A DNA stretch of 64,000 nucleotides from Bradyrhizobium sp. (GCF_030646015.1 NZ_JAUSLT010000106.1:1-64000), one strand, 5' to 3'; counted from the stretch's first letter, positions 10,635-20,847 are shown. Made by a program: numbers and translations. The notes: a model not told the origin generated them from the sequence alone.

Positions 10635-10660
10635 AGATGCACTAATGTATTAGTGCATCT
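10635..10660. promoter_or_regulatory. perfect inverted repeat AGATGCACTAAT-GT-ATTAGTGCATCT, probable GntR operator
   Basis: 12-nt arms with 2-nt spacer in the divergent intergenic region between the GntR gene and the ABC transporter operon. Confidence 0.75.
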
Positions 10661-10702
10661 CCGCGAAACGGTCAACCAATGGCAGTGAAGGGGAGTGAGA
10701 TT

Positions 10703-11722
10703 ATGAACAAGATGATGTGGCGCGCCGGCGCCCTGGCGTCTGCGCTATTCGGCGTCGCACTGTCGGGATCGCAGGCGCTGGCGCAAGCCAAGACCGAGAT
10801 CGCGCTGTCGCGGCAGCCCGGCATTTTCTACATGCCGTCGCACATCATGGAGAAGCAGAAGCTGATCGAGAAGCACGCCGCGGCGCTGGGGCTTGCGGGC
10901 ATCACCACCAAGTGGCTCACCTTCAACAGCGGCGGCGCACAGACCGACGCCTTGCTGGCGGGCGGCGTCGACATCCTCAACACCGGCACCGGCAATCTGC
11001 TGTTGCTGTGGGATCGCACCCGCGGCGGCGTCAAGGGCATCGTCGCCACCTCGGCGCAGCCGATGACGCTGATCAGCCGCGACGCCAACATCAAGTCGCT
11101 CAGGGATATCGGCCCGAACGACAAGATCGCGGTGCCCACCGTCAAGGTCTCGACCCAGGCGATCGTGCTGCAGATCGCCGCTGCCGAGCTGTTCGGCGCC
11201 GATCAATGGTCGAAGCTGGACGCCAACACCGTGCAACTCGGCCACCCCGATGCCTATGTGGCGCTGTCGAACCCGCAGCACGAGGTTCGCAATCACTTCT
11301 CGATTCCGCCGTTCACGTTTTTGGAACTGAAGAATGTCCCCGGCGCCCATATTGTGCTGTCATCGCCCGACGTGATGGGCGGGCCGCTGAGCCAGGCGCA
11401 GTTCTTCACCACCACCAAATTCGCCGACGCCAACCCGAAGATCATCCAGGCGGTGCGCGACGCCACCAGGGAAGCGCAGGACCTGATCCGCAGCGACACC
11501 AAAACCGCCGTCGATATCTACAAGGAAATCACCGGCGACAAGACCAGCGCTGACGACCTCCTGGCATGGCTCAAGGAGCCCGGCATGATGGAGTGGAACC
11601 TGCAGCCGCAGGGCACCATGAAGTTCGCCGCCCATCTGTTCAAGACCGGCACGCTGAAGACCCAGCCGAAGGCCTGGACCGACTATTATCTGCCGGTCGC
11701 CCACGATCTGAAGGGCAACTGA
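10703..11722 (+). CDS. ABC transporter substrate-binding protein (NitT/TauT/SsuA-like)
   Basis: Signal peptide ALASALFGVALSGSQALAQA; followed by ATPase and permease genes. Confidence 0.88.
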   Translation: MNKMMWRAGALASALFGVALSGSQALAQAKTEIALSRQPGIFYMPSHIMEKQKLIEKHAAALGLAGITTKWLTFNSGGAQTDALLAGGVDILNTGTGNLLLLWDRTRGGVKGIVATSAQPMTLISRDANIKSLRDIGPNDKIAVPTVKVSTQAIVLQIAAAELFGADQWSKLDANTVQLGHPDAYVALSNPQHEVRNHFSIPPFTFLELKNVPGAHIVLSSPDVMGGPLSQAQFFTTTKFADANPKIIQAVRDATREAQDLIRSDTKTAVDIYKEITGDKTSADDLLAWLKEPGMMEWNLQPQGTMKFAAHLFKTGTLKTQPKAWTDYYLPVAHDLKGN

Positions 11723-11727
11723 GCCAG

Positions 11728-12492
11728 ATGGCCGCGCTCCTCGACGTCAGTGGCGTGACGCTGCGCTACAAGACTTCAAGCGTGGTGGTGACCGCGACCG
11801 AGAAGGTGTCGTTCAGCGTCGATCGCTCCGACCGCTTCGTGCTGCTCGGCCCCTCCGGCTGCGGCAAGTCGACGTTGCTGAAGGCGGTCGGCGGCTACAT
11901 GACGCCGGGCGAAGGCCAGATGCGGATCAACGGGCGCGAGATCACCGAGCCCGGCGCCGACCGCATGATGATCTTCCAGGAGTTCGACCAGCTGCTGCCG
12001 TGGAAGACGGTGCTGGAAAACGTCATGTTTCCGCTGCTGATGACGCGGCGGCTGCCGCGCAGGCAAGCCGAGGAACGCGCCCGCGCCTATCTCGAGAAGG
12101 TCAGTCTGACCCGCGTGGTCGACAGCTATCCGCATACGTTGTCCGGCGGCATGAAACAGCGCGTCGCCATCGCCCGCGGCATGGCGATGGAGCCGGACAT
12201 CCTCCTGATGGACGAGCCGTTCGCGGCGCTCGACGCCCTGACGCGGCGGACCTGTCAGGACGAATTGCTGCAGCTGTGGGAAGAGACAAAATTCACCGTG
12301 CTGTTCGTCACCCATACGATCGCCGAGGCCATCAAGATCGGCAACCGCATCCTGCTGCTGTCGCCGCATCCCGGCCGGGTCAAGGCCGAGATCGTCGATG
12401 TCAACAAGGTCTCGGGCGAGGACGGCAGCGCCGGCCGGCTCGAGAAGCAGATTCACGACCTTCTGTTCGCCGACGCCGCGACGGCACATTAG
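11728..12492 (+). CDS. ABC transporter ATP-binding protein (SsuB/TauB-like)
   Basis: Walker A GPSGCGKST, signature LSGGMKQR, Walker B ILLMDEPF; internal ATG 11728 preferred over the track's 11566. Confidence 0.92.
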   Translation: MAALLDVSGVTLRYKTSSVVVTATEKVSFSVDRSDRFVLLGPSGCGKSTLLKAVGGYMTPGEGQMRINGREITEPGADRMMIFQEFDQLLPWKTVLENVMFPLLMTRRLPRRQAEERARAYLEKVSLTRVVDSYPHTLSGGMKQRVAIARGMAMEPDILLMDEPFAALDALTRRTCQDELLQLWEETKFTVLFVTHTIAEAIKIGNRILLLSPHPGRVKAEIVDVNKVSGEDGSAGRLEKQIHDLLFADAATAH

Positions 12493-12504
12493 GGAGCGCG
12501 CGCC

Positions 12505-13365
12505 ATGGGTGAAGCCAGAATTTTGATGCGCAGCGACGCGGTGGTGGCCAGCGACCCGGCGGCGGTCGAGCGCAAGCTGAGCCTTCCCGAACTGCTGTGG
12601 AATGACGGCTTTGTTCGCAAGGCGGCGATCATTGTTCTCCTCGCGGTGGTGTGGGAGGCCTATGGCAGCTTCCTCGACAATCCGCTGCTGTTTCCGACCT
12701 TCCACGACACCGTCATCACCATGTACGAGAAGGTCATGGACGGCACCATTCCGATGCGGGCCTGGGCCTCGCTCAAGGTGCTGTTCATGGGTTACGGCGC
12801 CGGCATCGTGCTCGCCGCCATCTTCACCATCCTCGCGATCTCGACCCGGATCGGCACCGACTTTCTCGAAACCATGACGGCGATGTTCAACCCGCTGCCG
12901 GCGATCGCGCTGTTGCCGCTGGCGCTGATCTGGTTCGGCCTCGGCAATGGCAGCCTGGTCTTCGTGCTGATCCATTCAGTGCTGTGGCCGGTGGCGCTCA
13001 ACACCCATTCCGGCTTCAAGAGCGTGTCCAACACGCTGCGCATGGTCGGCCGCAATTACGGCCTGCGCGGATTGCCCTATGTGGCCCGCATCCTGATTCC
13101 CGCGGCGTTCGGCTCGATCCTCACCGGCCTCAAGATCGGCTGGGCGTTTGCGTGGCGCACCCTGATCGCGGCCGAGCTGGTATTCGGCGTGTCGTCGGGG
13201 CAGGGCGGGCTCGGCTGGTTCATCTTCGAGAACCGCAACCTGCTGGACATTCCCGCCGTTTTCGCCGGCCTTCTGACGGTGATCGTGATCGGCCTGGTCG
13301 TGGAAAACCTGATCTTTCGTACCATCGAGCGCAACACCGTGCAAAAGTGGGGCACGCAGTCTTGA
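12505..13365 (+). CDS. ABC transporter permease
   Basis: Hydrophobic permease in operon with SBP and ATPase; IPAAFGSILTGLKIGWAFAWRTLIAAEL typical of SsuC/TauC. Confidence 0.92.
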   Translation: MGEARILMRSDAVVASDPAAVERKLSLPELLWNDGFVRKAAIIVLLAVVWEAYGSFLDNPLLFPTFHDTVITMYEKVMDGTIPMRAWASLKVLFMGYGAGIVLAAIFTILAISTRIGTDFLETMTAMFNPLPAIALLPLALIWFGLGNGSLVFVLIHSVLWPVALNTHSGFKSVSNTLRMVGRNYGLRGLPYVARILIPAAFGSILTGLKIGWAFAWRTLIAAELVFGVSSGQGGLGWFIFENRNLLDIPAVFAGLLTVIVIGLVVENLIFRTIERNTVQKWGTQS

Positions 13366-13384
13366 GCCCAGGAATGACCCCGAC

Positions 13385-15124
13385 ATGACCGACAAGAAAA
13401 AGACCCCCGACCAGCTCCGCAGCGCGCGCTGGTTCGCGCCCGACGATTTGCGCGCCTTCGGCCATCGCTCCCGCGCGATGCAGATGGGCTACGCGCCGGA
13501 GGAGTGGAAGGACCGTCCGGTCATCGCGATCCTCAACACCTGGTCGGACGCGCAGCCCTGCCACATGCACTTCAAGAGCCGGGTCGACGACGTCAAGCGC
13601 GGTGTGCTGATGGCCGGCGGCTTCCCGATGGAATTGCCGGCGCTGTCGCTGTCGGAATCCTTCCTGAAGCCGACCACCATGCTCTACCGCAACATGCTGG
13701 CGATGGACGCCGAGGAGCTGTTGCGCGGCCATCCCGTCGACGGCGTGGTGCTGATGGGCGGCTGCGACAAGACCACGCCGGGCCTGCTGCTCGGCGCCAC
13801 CTCGATGAACCTGCCGACGGTCTACCTTCCCGCGGGGCCGATGCTGCGCGGCAACTGGAAGGGCAAGACCTTAGGGTCGGGTTCCGACGCCTGGAAGTAC
13901 TGGGACGAGCGGCGCGCGGGAAAAATCTCCGACAAGGACTGGGTCGATGTCGAGGCCGGCATTGCGCGGAGCTACGGCACCTGCATGACCATGGGCACCG
14001 CCTCCACCATGACCGCGATCGCCGAATCGATCGGCATGACCCTGCCGGGCGCGTCCTCGATCCCGGCCGCCGACGCCGGCCATATCCGCATGGCCTCGGA
14101 ATGCGGCCGCCGGGTCGTGGAGATGGTGTGGGAAGATCTCACGCCGCAGAAGATCCAGAGCCGCAAGGCGTTCGAGAACGCCATCACCGTGGCGATGGCG
14201 ATGGGCTGCTCGACCAATGCGATCATCCACCTGATCGCGCAGGCGCGCCGTGCCGGCCAGGACATCGGCCTCGACGACTTTGAAATTGCCAGCCGCAAGG
14301 TGCCCGTGATCGCCAATGTCCGTCCCTCCGGCGACAAATATTTGATGGAAGATTTCTTCTATGCCGGCGGATTGCCGGCGCTGATGAGCCGGATCAAGCA
14401 GCACCTGCATCTCGACGTCATGACCGTGACCGGCCAGACCCTCGGTGAGAACATCGCGCGGGCCGAAGTCTATGATGACGACGTGATCCGCACGGTCGAA
14501 AATCCGATCTACGCCGAGGGCGCGCTCGCGGTGCTCAAGGGCAACCTCGCCCCGGATGGCTGCGTCATCAAGCCGAGCGCCTGCGAGCCACGCTTCCTCA
14601 AGCACAGCGGTCCCGCGCTGGTGTTCGACGATTACCCCTCGATGAAAAAGGCGATCGACGATCCCGCTCTCGACGTGACGGCGGATCACGTGCTGATCCT
14701 GCGCAATGCCGGGCCGCAGGGCGGGCCGGGCATGCCGGAATGGGGCATGCTGCCGATCCCGACCAAACTGGTGAAGCAGGGCGTGCGCGACATGGTGCGG
14801 CTGTCGGATGCGCGCATGAGCGGCACCAGTTACGGCGCCTGCATCCTGCATGTCGCGCCGGAGTCCTATATCGGCGGGCCGCTGGCGCTGGTGCGCAATG
14901 GCGACCGCATCTCGCTCGATGTCGCCGCGCGCACCATCAACCTCGATGTGCCGGAAGCCGAACTGACAAAGCGCCGCGCCGAATGGCAGCCGCCGGAGCG
15001 CCGCTATGAGCGCGGCTATGGCTGGATGTTCACCAAACACATCAAGCAGGCCAATGAGGGCTGCGACTTCGATTTCCTCGAAACCGGTTTCGGCAAGCCG
15101 GTCGATGAGCCGTCGATTTACTGA
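13385..15124 (+). CDS. IlvD/Edd family dehydratase (sugar-acid dehydratase-like)
   Basis: GGCDKTTPGLLLGATSMNLPTVYLPAGPM, GSCSTN-like MGCSTNAIIHL, SDARMSGTSYG. Confidence 0.9.
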   Translation: MTDKKKTPDQLRSARWFAPDDLRAFGHRSRAMQMGYAPEEWKDRPVIAILNTWSDAQPCHMHFKSRVDDVKRGVLMAGGFPMELPALSLSESFLKPTTMLYRNMLAMDAEELLRGHPVDGVVLMGGCDKTTPGLLLGATSMNLPTVYLPAGPMLRGNWKGKTLGSGSDAWKYWDERRAGKISDKDWVDVEAGIARSYGTCMTMGTASTMTAIAESIGMTLPGASSIPAADAGHIRMASECGRRVVEMVWEDLTPQKIQSRKAFENAITVAMAMGCSTNAIIHLIAQARRAGQDIGLDDFEIASRKVPVIANVRPSGDKYLMEDFFYAGGLPALMSRIKQHLHLDVMTVTGQTLGENIARAEVYDDDVIRTVENPIYAEGALAVLKGNLAPDGCVIKPSACEPRFLKHSGPALVFDDYPSMKKAIDDPALDVTADHVLILRNAGPQGGPGMPEWGMLPIPTKLVKQGVRDMVRLSDARMSGTSYGACILHVAPESYIGGPLALVRNGDRISLDVAARTINLDVPEAELTKRRAEWQPPERRYERGYGWMFTKHIKQANEGCDFDFLETGFGKPVDEPSIY

Positions 15125-15152
15125 TCCGTCGTTCCGGAGGCAAATTATCTCG

Positions 15153-15277
15153 TCATTCCGGGGCGTGGAGCGAAGCGGAACGAGCCCGGAATCCATACTC
15201 ACGATCGTGGTTATGGATTCCGGGCTCGCGCCTCAGGTCGGCAATTGCCGACCGAGGGCGCGCCCCGGAATGACAAG
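15153..15277. repeat. Dispersed palindromic repeat, family D (cattccggggcg...gagcccggaatccat...atggattccgggctc...cgccccggaatg)
   Basis: Long imperfect inverted repeat between the dehydratase and RraA genes. Confidence 0.75.
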
Positions 15278-15295
15278 TAGTGGAGAATAGGAATC

Positions 15296-16015
15296 ATGAC
15301 CAAACTCAGCGACGCCACCCGCGCCAAACTGAAAACCATGTCCACCGCCACCGTGGCCACCGCGCTGTTCAAGCGCGGCTTCAGAATGCAGTGCATCCAG
15401 GATGTCCACCCGCTTGGCGCCGATCAGCCGACGCTGGTCGGCGAAGCCTTTACCCTGCGCTACATGCCGGCGCGCGAGGACCTCAACAAGCTCGACGTGT
15501 TTCGCGACCGCTCCCACCCGCAGCGCAAGGCGGTGGAAGACTGTCCGCCAGGTGCTGTGCTGGTCATGGACAGCCGCAAGGATGCCCGCGCGGCGTCGGC
15601 CGGCGCCATTCTGGTGACCCGGCTGATGCAGCGCGGCGTCGCCGGCGTCGTCACCGATGGCGGCTTTCGCGATTCCGCCGAAATCGCAAAACTGGGCTTT
15701 CCCGCCTTTCACCACCGCCCGAGCGCGCCGACCAACCTGACGCTGCACCAGGCAATCGAGATCAACGGACCGATCGGCTGCGGCGACGCGCCGGTGTTTC
15801 CCGGCGACGTCATCCTCGGCGACAGCGACGGCGTGATCGTGATCCCCGCCCATCTCGCCGACGAAATCGCCAATGAAGCCTTTGAAATGACCGCATTCGA
15901 GGATTTTGTCACCGAGCAGGTGCGACAAGGCCGCGGCATCTTCGGCCTCTACCCCGCCACCGACGAGCAGACACTGGTCGATTTCGTGGCGTGGCGCAAA
16001 GCGACGGGACGATAA
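15296..16015 (+). CDS. RraA-like family protein (HMG/CHA aldolase-type fold)
   Basis: GAILVTRLMQRGVAGVVTDGGFRDSAEI and GDVILGDSDGVIVIPAHLADEIA motifs. Confidence 0.85.
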   Translation: MTKLSDATRAKLKTMSTATVATALFKRGFRMQCIQDVHPLGADQPTLVGEAFTLRYMPAREDLNKLDVFRDRSHPQRKAVEDCPPGAVLVMDSRKDARAASAGAILVTRLMQRGVAGVVTDGGFRDSAEIAKLGFPAFHHRPSAPTNLTLHQAIEINGPIGCGDAPVFPGDVILGDSDGVIVIPAHLADEIANEAFEMTAFEDFVTEQVRQGRGIFGLYPATDEQTLVDFVAWRKATGR

Positions 16016-16022
16016 GCGATGC

Positions 16023-16583
16023 TCACAACATCTCCGGCCTGAACAGCCTGCGATATTTGCGCGTGTTGGCTCCTGATATCATGAACTCACCGTCGCCACG
16101 GTAGTGAATCGTCTTCGGAACTTTCGGCGAGGTCGCCACATGCGCCTTCACCACTTCGAAGATGAACATGTTGTATTTCCTGACCTGGCTGGCATCGACC
16201 AGCCGGCATTCGAAATTTGCGTAGCATTCGGCGATCAGCGGCGCCCGGACGTGTCTGCCGGGCTTTGGCGTCAGGCCATATTCGTCAAACTTGTCGATAT
16301 CGCGCCCCGATGAATTGCCGATCTTCACCACCGTGGCGGCGATATCCGCGGCCGGAATATTGATCACGCATTGCCGGCTTTTGCGGATCATCTCGAAACT
16401 GTGGTTGGCGCTCGAGATGATGCAGCCGACCAGCGCAGGCTGAAACTCCATCGCCATGTGCCAGCCCATGGTCATGATGTTGGTCGCGCCCTTGTGCGCG
16501 GAGCTGACCAGGACGACCGGTCCCGGCTCGAGCAAGCGGCAGACGTTTTCGACGGGAAAATCGGTCTTGGTGTACTTGGGCAT
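16023..16583 (-). CDS. flavin reductase-like (FMN-binding split barrel) protein
   Basis: MPKYTKTDFPVENVCRLLEPGPVVLVSSAHKGATNIMTMGWHMAMEFQPALVGCIISSANHSFEMIRKSRQCVINIP. Confidence 0.85.
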   Translation of the reverse strand: MPKYTKTDFPVENVCRLLEPGPVVLVSSAHKGATNIMTMGWHMAMEFQPALVGCIISSANHSFEMIRKSRQCVINIPAADIAATVVKIGNSSGRDIDKFDEYGLTPKPGRHVRAPLIAECYANFECRLVDASQVRKYNMFIFEVVKAHVATSPKVPKTIHYRGDGEFMISGANTRKYRRLFRPEML

Positions 16584-16614
16584 GGTGCGCTCCCGTGCTC
16601 GCTCGGTCATCGAA

Positions 16615-16742
16615 AGCTCACCTCGCCCCGCTTGCGGGGAGAGGTCGGCGCGTAGCGCCGGGTGAGGGGGACTCTCCACGAGTCTGCCTGTTGAGAGAGC
16701 CCCTCACCCCCAACCCTCTCCCCGCGAAGAGCGGGGAGAGGG
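16615..16742. repeat. Dispersed palindromic repeat, family A (cctcgccccgcttgcggggagaggtcggcgcg.agcgccgggtgaggggga...)
   Basis: Inverted ctctccccgc/gcggggagag arms; other copies at 18.95, 20.85, 39.4 and (variant) 63.77 kb. Confidence 0.85.
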
Positions 16743-16747
16743 AGCAT

Positions 16748-18856
16748 CTACACCTCGCCCTTCTCCGCCATCCCCACCGCCCACAGCGCAAACGCGTAGG
16801 CGATCGCGACTTCGTCGAGCCGGTCGAAACGGCCGGAGGCGCCGCCGTGGCCGGCGCCCATGTTGGTGCGGAGCAGGACCGGGCCGCCTGATGTCATGGT
16901 GGCGCGCAGCCGCGCGATCCACTTCGCGGGCTCCCAATAGGTGACGCGCGGATCGGTCAGCCCGCCCATCGCCAGGATCTTCGGGTATTCCTTGGCCGCG
17001 ACATTGTCGTAGGGGGAGTAGGACAGAATGGTGCGAAAATCCTTCTCGCTCTCGATCGGGTTGCCCCATTCCGGCCACTCCGGCGGCGTCAGCGGCAGGG
17101 TGTCGTCGAGCATGGTGTTGAGCACGTCGACGAACGGCACTTCGGCGACGATGCCGGCGAACAGTTCGCCGGCGCGGTTGGCAACCGCCCCCATCAGCAT
17201 GCCGCCGGCGCTGCCGCCATGGCCGACGATGCGTTTTGCTCCGGTGTATTTCGCTTCGATCAGCGCGCGCGCCGACGCCGAAAAATCGTCGAACGAGTTG
17301 GTCTTCTTCTCGCGCTTGCCGTCGAGATACCAGCCCCAGCCCTTGTCGGCGCCCCCTCGGATATGCGCGATGGCATAGACAAAACCGCGATCGACCAGCG
17401 ACAGCCGGTTGGCGGAAAACGACGCCGGCATCGCCATGCCATAGGAGCCGTAGCCGTACAGCAGCAGCGGGGCGGTGCCGTCGCGCTTGAGGTTTTTGGC
17501 GTGCAGGATCGAGACCGGCACCTGCGCGCCGTCATGCGCGGTCGCCATGATGCGGGTGGTGACGTAGTCGGCGGGGTTATGGCCGGACGGGATCTCCTGG
17601 CGCTTGCGCAAGATTCGGCTGCGGCTCGCCATGTCGTAGTCGTAGACTTCCGACGGCGTCGTCATCGACGAATAGGAGAAGCGCAGGTTCGTCGTCTCGA
17701 ACTCGTAGCCGCCCATGGTATCCAGCGAATAGGCCGCTTCGTCGAAGGCGATGGCGTGTTCTTCCGAGGTCACGAGATCGCGGATGATGATGGCGGGCAG
17801 CGCGTTGGCGCGCTCCAGCCGCACCATGTGGCCGGCATAGAGTTCGACATCGAGGATGTAGACGCCCTCGCGATACGGGATCAGGTCGCGCCAATTGGCG
17901 CGCTCCGGCGAGTCAAGCGGTGCGGTGACGACCTTGAAGTCGATGGCGCCGCCGGCATTGGTGAGAATGAACAGCTCATTGCCGCGGTCGGCGACCGAGT
18001 ATTGCACGCCTTCCTCGCGCGCCGCGATCAGCCGCGGCGGTGCGGAGGGATCGGCCAGATCGATCAGCCGCTGTTCCGACGTCTCGTGGTCGCCGCCGGC
18101 GATCACGCAGAAGCGGCCGCTCGAACTTTCATGGATATGGGTGAACCAGCCGGCATCCTTTTCTTCATAGATCAGGACGTCGTCCGCCTGCGGCGAGCCG
18201 AGGCGGTGGCGCCACACCTGCATTGGCCGGTGGTTGTCGTCGAGCTTGACGTAGAAAAACGCCTTGCTGTCCGCGCTCCACACCACCGTGCCGTCGGTCT
18301 CCTCGACGAGGTCGTCGCGGTCGGCGCCATTGGCCCAGTCACGCACGCGGATCGAAAAATATTCCGAACCCTTGATATCTGCGCTCCAGGCCTGAAGCTT
18401 GTGGTCAGGCGAATGCCGCGCGCCGCCGAACCGGAAGTATTTGTGGTCGGCCGCGAGCTTGTCGCCGTCGAGAATGATTTCGGCCTCGCCGCCGTCGCGC
18501 GGCATCCGGCCGAACATCTCGTGCTGGCCGCCCTCGCGGTATTTGCGCAAATAGGCGAAGGGACCATCCGGCGCGGGCACGCTGGAATCGTCCTCCTTGA
18601 TGCGCCCGCGCATTTCCGCAACCAGCGTCTTCTGCAGGCCGGCGGTGTGGCCGAGCAGGCTTTCGGTATAGTCGTTCTCGGCTTCGAGATATTTGCGGAT
18701 ATCCGGGTCCAGCACCGACGGGTCGCGCAGCACCTCCTGCCAGTTGGCATCCTTCAGCCAGGCGTAATCGTCGACAATCGGGATGCCGTGGGTAGTGAAG
18801 GCATGCGGACGGCGCGGCGCCACGGGCGCCGGGTTGGATTTGTTCGACTGTGTCAC
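16748..18856 (-). CDS. prolyl oligopeptidase family serine protease (protease II-like)
   Basis: Catalytic GHGGSAGGMLMGAVANR (GxSxGG); beta-propeller N-terminus HAFTTHGIPIVDDYAWLKD. Confidence 0.93.
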   Translation of the reverse strand: MTQSNKSNPAPVAPRRPHAFTTHGIPIVDDYAWLKDANWQEVLRDPSVLDPDIRKYLEAENDYTESLLGHTAGLQKTLVAEMRGRIKEDDSSVPAPDGPFAYLRKYREGGQHEMFGRMPRDGGEAEIILDGDKLAADHKYFRFGGARHSPDHKLQAWSADIKGSEYFSIRVRDWANGADRDDLVEETDGTVVWSADSKAFFYVKLDDNHRPMQVWRHRLGSPQADDVLIYEEKDAGWFTHIHESSSGRFCVIAGGDHETSEQRLIDLADPSAPPRLIAAREEGVQYSVADRGNELFILTNAGGAIDFKVVTAPLDSPERANWRDLIPYREGVYILDVELYAGHMVRLERANALPAIIIRDLVTSEEHAIAFDEAAYSLDTMGGYEFETTNLRFSYSSMTTPSEVYDYDMASRSRILRKRQEIPSGHNPADYVTTRIMATAHDGAQVPVSILHAKNLKRDGTAPLLLYGYGSYGMAMPASFSANRLSLVDRGFVYAIAHIRGGADKGWGWYLDGKREKKTNSFDDFSASARALIEAKYTGAKRIVGHGGSAGGMLMGAVANRAGELFAGIVAEVPFVDVLNTMLDDTLPLTPPEWPEWGNPIESEKDFRTILSYSPYDNVAAKEYPKILAMGGLTDPRVTYWEPAKWIARLRATMTSGGPVLLRTNMGAGHGGASGRFDRLDEVAIAYAFALWAVGMAEKGEV

Positions 18857-18949
18857 TCGGTTCCTCGTTCGCCTCTGTGGGCGGCTGTTCTCAACACGCT
18901 ATATCGGGTCTCGCAAGCGAATTCCCATGCTCGCGGCGGCGGGATTGTC

Positions 18950-19064
18950 TTACCTCTCCCATAGGGAGAGGTCGGCGCGCAGCGCCGGGTGAGGGGTTAC
19001 ACGCCAACGATAGACCGTACCCCCTCACCCCAGCCCTCTCCCATGGGAGAGGGGGCGCACCTTG
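18950..19064. repeat. Dispersed palindromic repeat, family A copy
   Basis: cctctcccatagggagaggtcggcgcgcagcgccgggtgaggggt...ccctcaccccagccctctcccatgggagaggg. Confidence 0.85.
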
Positions 19065-19099
19065 CGCGTTGCAACAGTGCGCCATCAAATCTGACGAGT

Positions 19100-20821
19100 T
19101 TAGCTATTCCGCAATCTCGCCGTTGCGCCGGTCCCAAAGCCCGGGATCTGGTTGACTGCCAGCACCACCGCGAAGGTGATCACCAGCATCGCGATGCCCA
19201 GCACTGAAATCGCCGCGAGGTCGCCGCTCTCGTTGAGGTCGTAGATCAGAACCGACAGGACCTTGGTCTGCGACGTGAACAGGATGATCGCAGCCGAGAG
19301 TTCGCGCATCACGCCGATGAAGATAAAACACCAGGTCGCGATCACGCCGGTGCGCAGCAAGGGCGCGGTGATCTGGCGCAGCGACTGCAATCTGGTGGCG
19401 CCGAGGATGCGGCTGGCGTCCTCCAGCTCGGGATGGATGGTGGCGAACGCCGCCTGCAATTGCTGATAGGCCGACGGCAAATTGATGGTGAGAAACGCAA
19501 TCAGCAGGATCCACAGCGTGCCGTACAGCACGAAAGGCGGCCGCGTGTAACTCAGGAACAGCCCGACGCCGAGCACGATCCCGGGCACGGCAACCGGTGC
19601 GGTGGCGAGAAAGCCGAGCAGGCGATGGCCTGTGATGGCGCGGCGCGTGGTGACATAGGCGACGACCAGCGCCAGCACGGTGCCGATGGTCGCGGTGGAG
19701 GCGCCGAGAATCACCGTGTTCTTCAGCGCCAGCTGGGTCGATGACAGTTCGGTGAAGACGAAGACGATGTTGTGCAGCGTTGCGGTGGCCGGCGTCACCA
19801 GCGTGGTCGCGTTCGGCGAGAATGCGGCGTTGAGCAGCGCGAAATAGGGCAGGAATACCGGGCTCAGCAGGATCAGCAGGCAAAATCCCAGCGCGACCCA
19901 GCGCCACCCTCCCATCTCGACGCGGCGCGGCGCGCCATATTTGCCGCCGACCACCGAATATCCGCGGCGGCCGAGGATGAATTTTTGCGCCTGCAGCAGC
20001 AGGATGGTCAGCAGCAAGAGCGGCACCGCGGCAGCTGCGGCCAATTCCAGCTTCGGCGGATACTGGAACAGGCTCCAGATTTTCGTGGTCATGGTATGGA
20101 AGCCGGCCGGCAGCGCCAGGATCGCCGGTGAGCCGAACAGGGTCATGGCCTGCAGGAAGGCGATCAGCGCGCCGGCGACGAGGGCGGGCAGCGCCAGCGG
20201 AATGGTGACGCGCCGCGCCGTGGTCCACGCCCTGCCGCCGAGGATCGCCGAGGCATCCTCGAGTTCGCCCGGCATGTTGTCGAGCGCGTTGGCCACCAGC
20301 ACGAACACGAAGGGAAAGGTGTAGCAGGAGATGACGAAGATGATGCCGGTCAGCGAATAGATGTTGAACAAATGCACGCCGGCTTCCTGTCCGGTGACCA
20401 GGCGATACAGCTGGTTCAGCAACCCGCTGTTGGGCGCCGCCAGCAGTTCCCAGGCCACCGCGCCGAGGAACGGCGGCGTCACGAACGAAGCGGTGACCAA
20501 CGCGCGGATGAACTGACGCCCGGGCATGTCGGTGCGCGACACCAGCCATCCCATCGGCGCGGCGATCACGCAGCAGATCAGGGCCGAACTGGTGGCGATG
20601 ATGGCGGTGGTCATCAGCGGATCGAGGAAATCGGGATCCGAAAACAGCGTGACGAAGTTCTGCAGCGTGACGCGCCCGGCCTTGTCGGTGACGCTGTAGA
20701 CCGCGAGCCACGACAACGGCAACACGATCAGCAGCACCAGGCACGCCGCGAACAGCGCCAGCACCGGCCTGGTCCAGTCGAACGTGCCCTTGCTGCCGTC
20801 GATGGTGGTGGTGAGGGTCAT
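19100..20821 (-). CDS. iron(III)-type ABC transporter permease (fused, FbpB-like)
   Basis: Two tandem permease domains (EELEDASAILGG... and ELEDASRILGATRLQSLRQITAPLL). Confidence 0.9.
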   Translation of the reverse strand: MTLTTTIDGSKGTFDWTRPVLALFAACLVLLIVLPLSWLAVYSVTDKAGRVTLQNFVTLFSDPDFLDPLMTTAIIATSSALICCVIAAPMGWLVSRTDMPGRQFIRALVTASFVTPPFLGAVAWELLAAPNSGLLNQLYRLVTGQEAGVHLFNIYSLTGIIFVISCYTFPFVFVLVANALDNMPGELEDASAILGGRAWTTARRVTIPLALPALVAGALIAFLQAMTLFGSPAILALPAGFHTMTTKIWSLFQYPPKLELAAAAAVPLLLLTILLLQAQKFILGRRGYSVVGGKYGAPRRVEMGGWRWVALGFCLLILLSPVFLPYFALLNAAFSPNATTLVTPATATLHNIVFVFTELSSTQLALKNTVILGASTATIGTVLALVVAYVTTRRAITGHRLLGFLATAPVAVPGIVLGVGLFLSYTRPPFVLYGTLWILLIAFLTINLPSAYQQLQAAFATIHPELEDASRILGATRLQSLRQITAPLLRTGVIATWCFIFIGVMRELSAAIILFTSQTKVLSVLIYDLNESGDLAAISVLGIAMLVITFAVVLAVNQIPGFGTGATARLRNS

Positions 20822-20847
20822 GCGTTTGTTCCGTATCTCGCAGCGCA

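Noticed and set aside
13871-15202. 443-aa minus-strand ORF
   Set aside because: Antisense to IlvD/Edd dehydratase.
17219-18964. 581-aa plus-strand ORF
   Set aside because: Fully antisense to the prolyl oligopeptidase, low-complexity R/A/H-rich composition.
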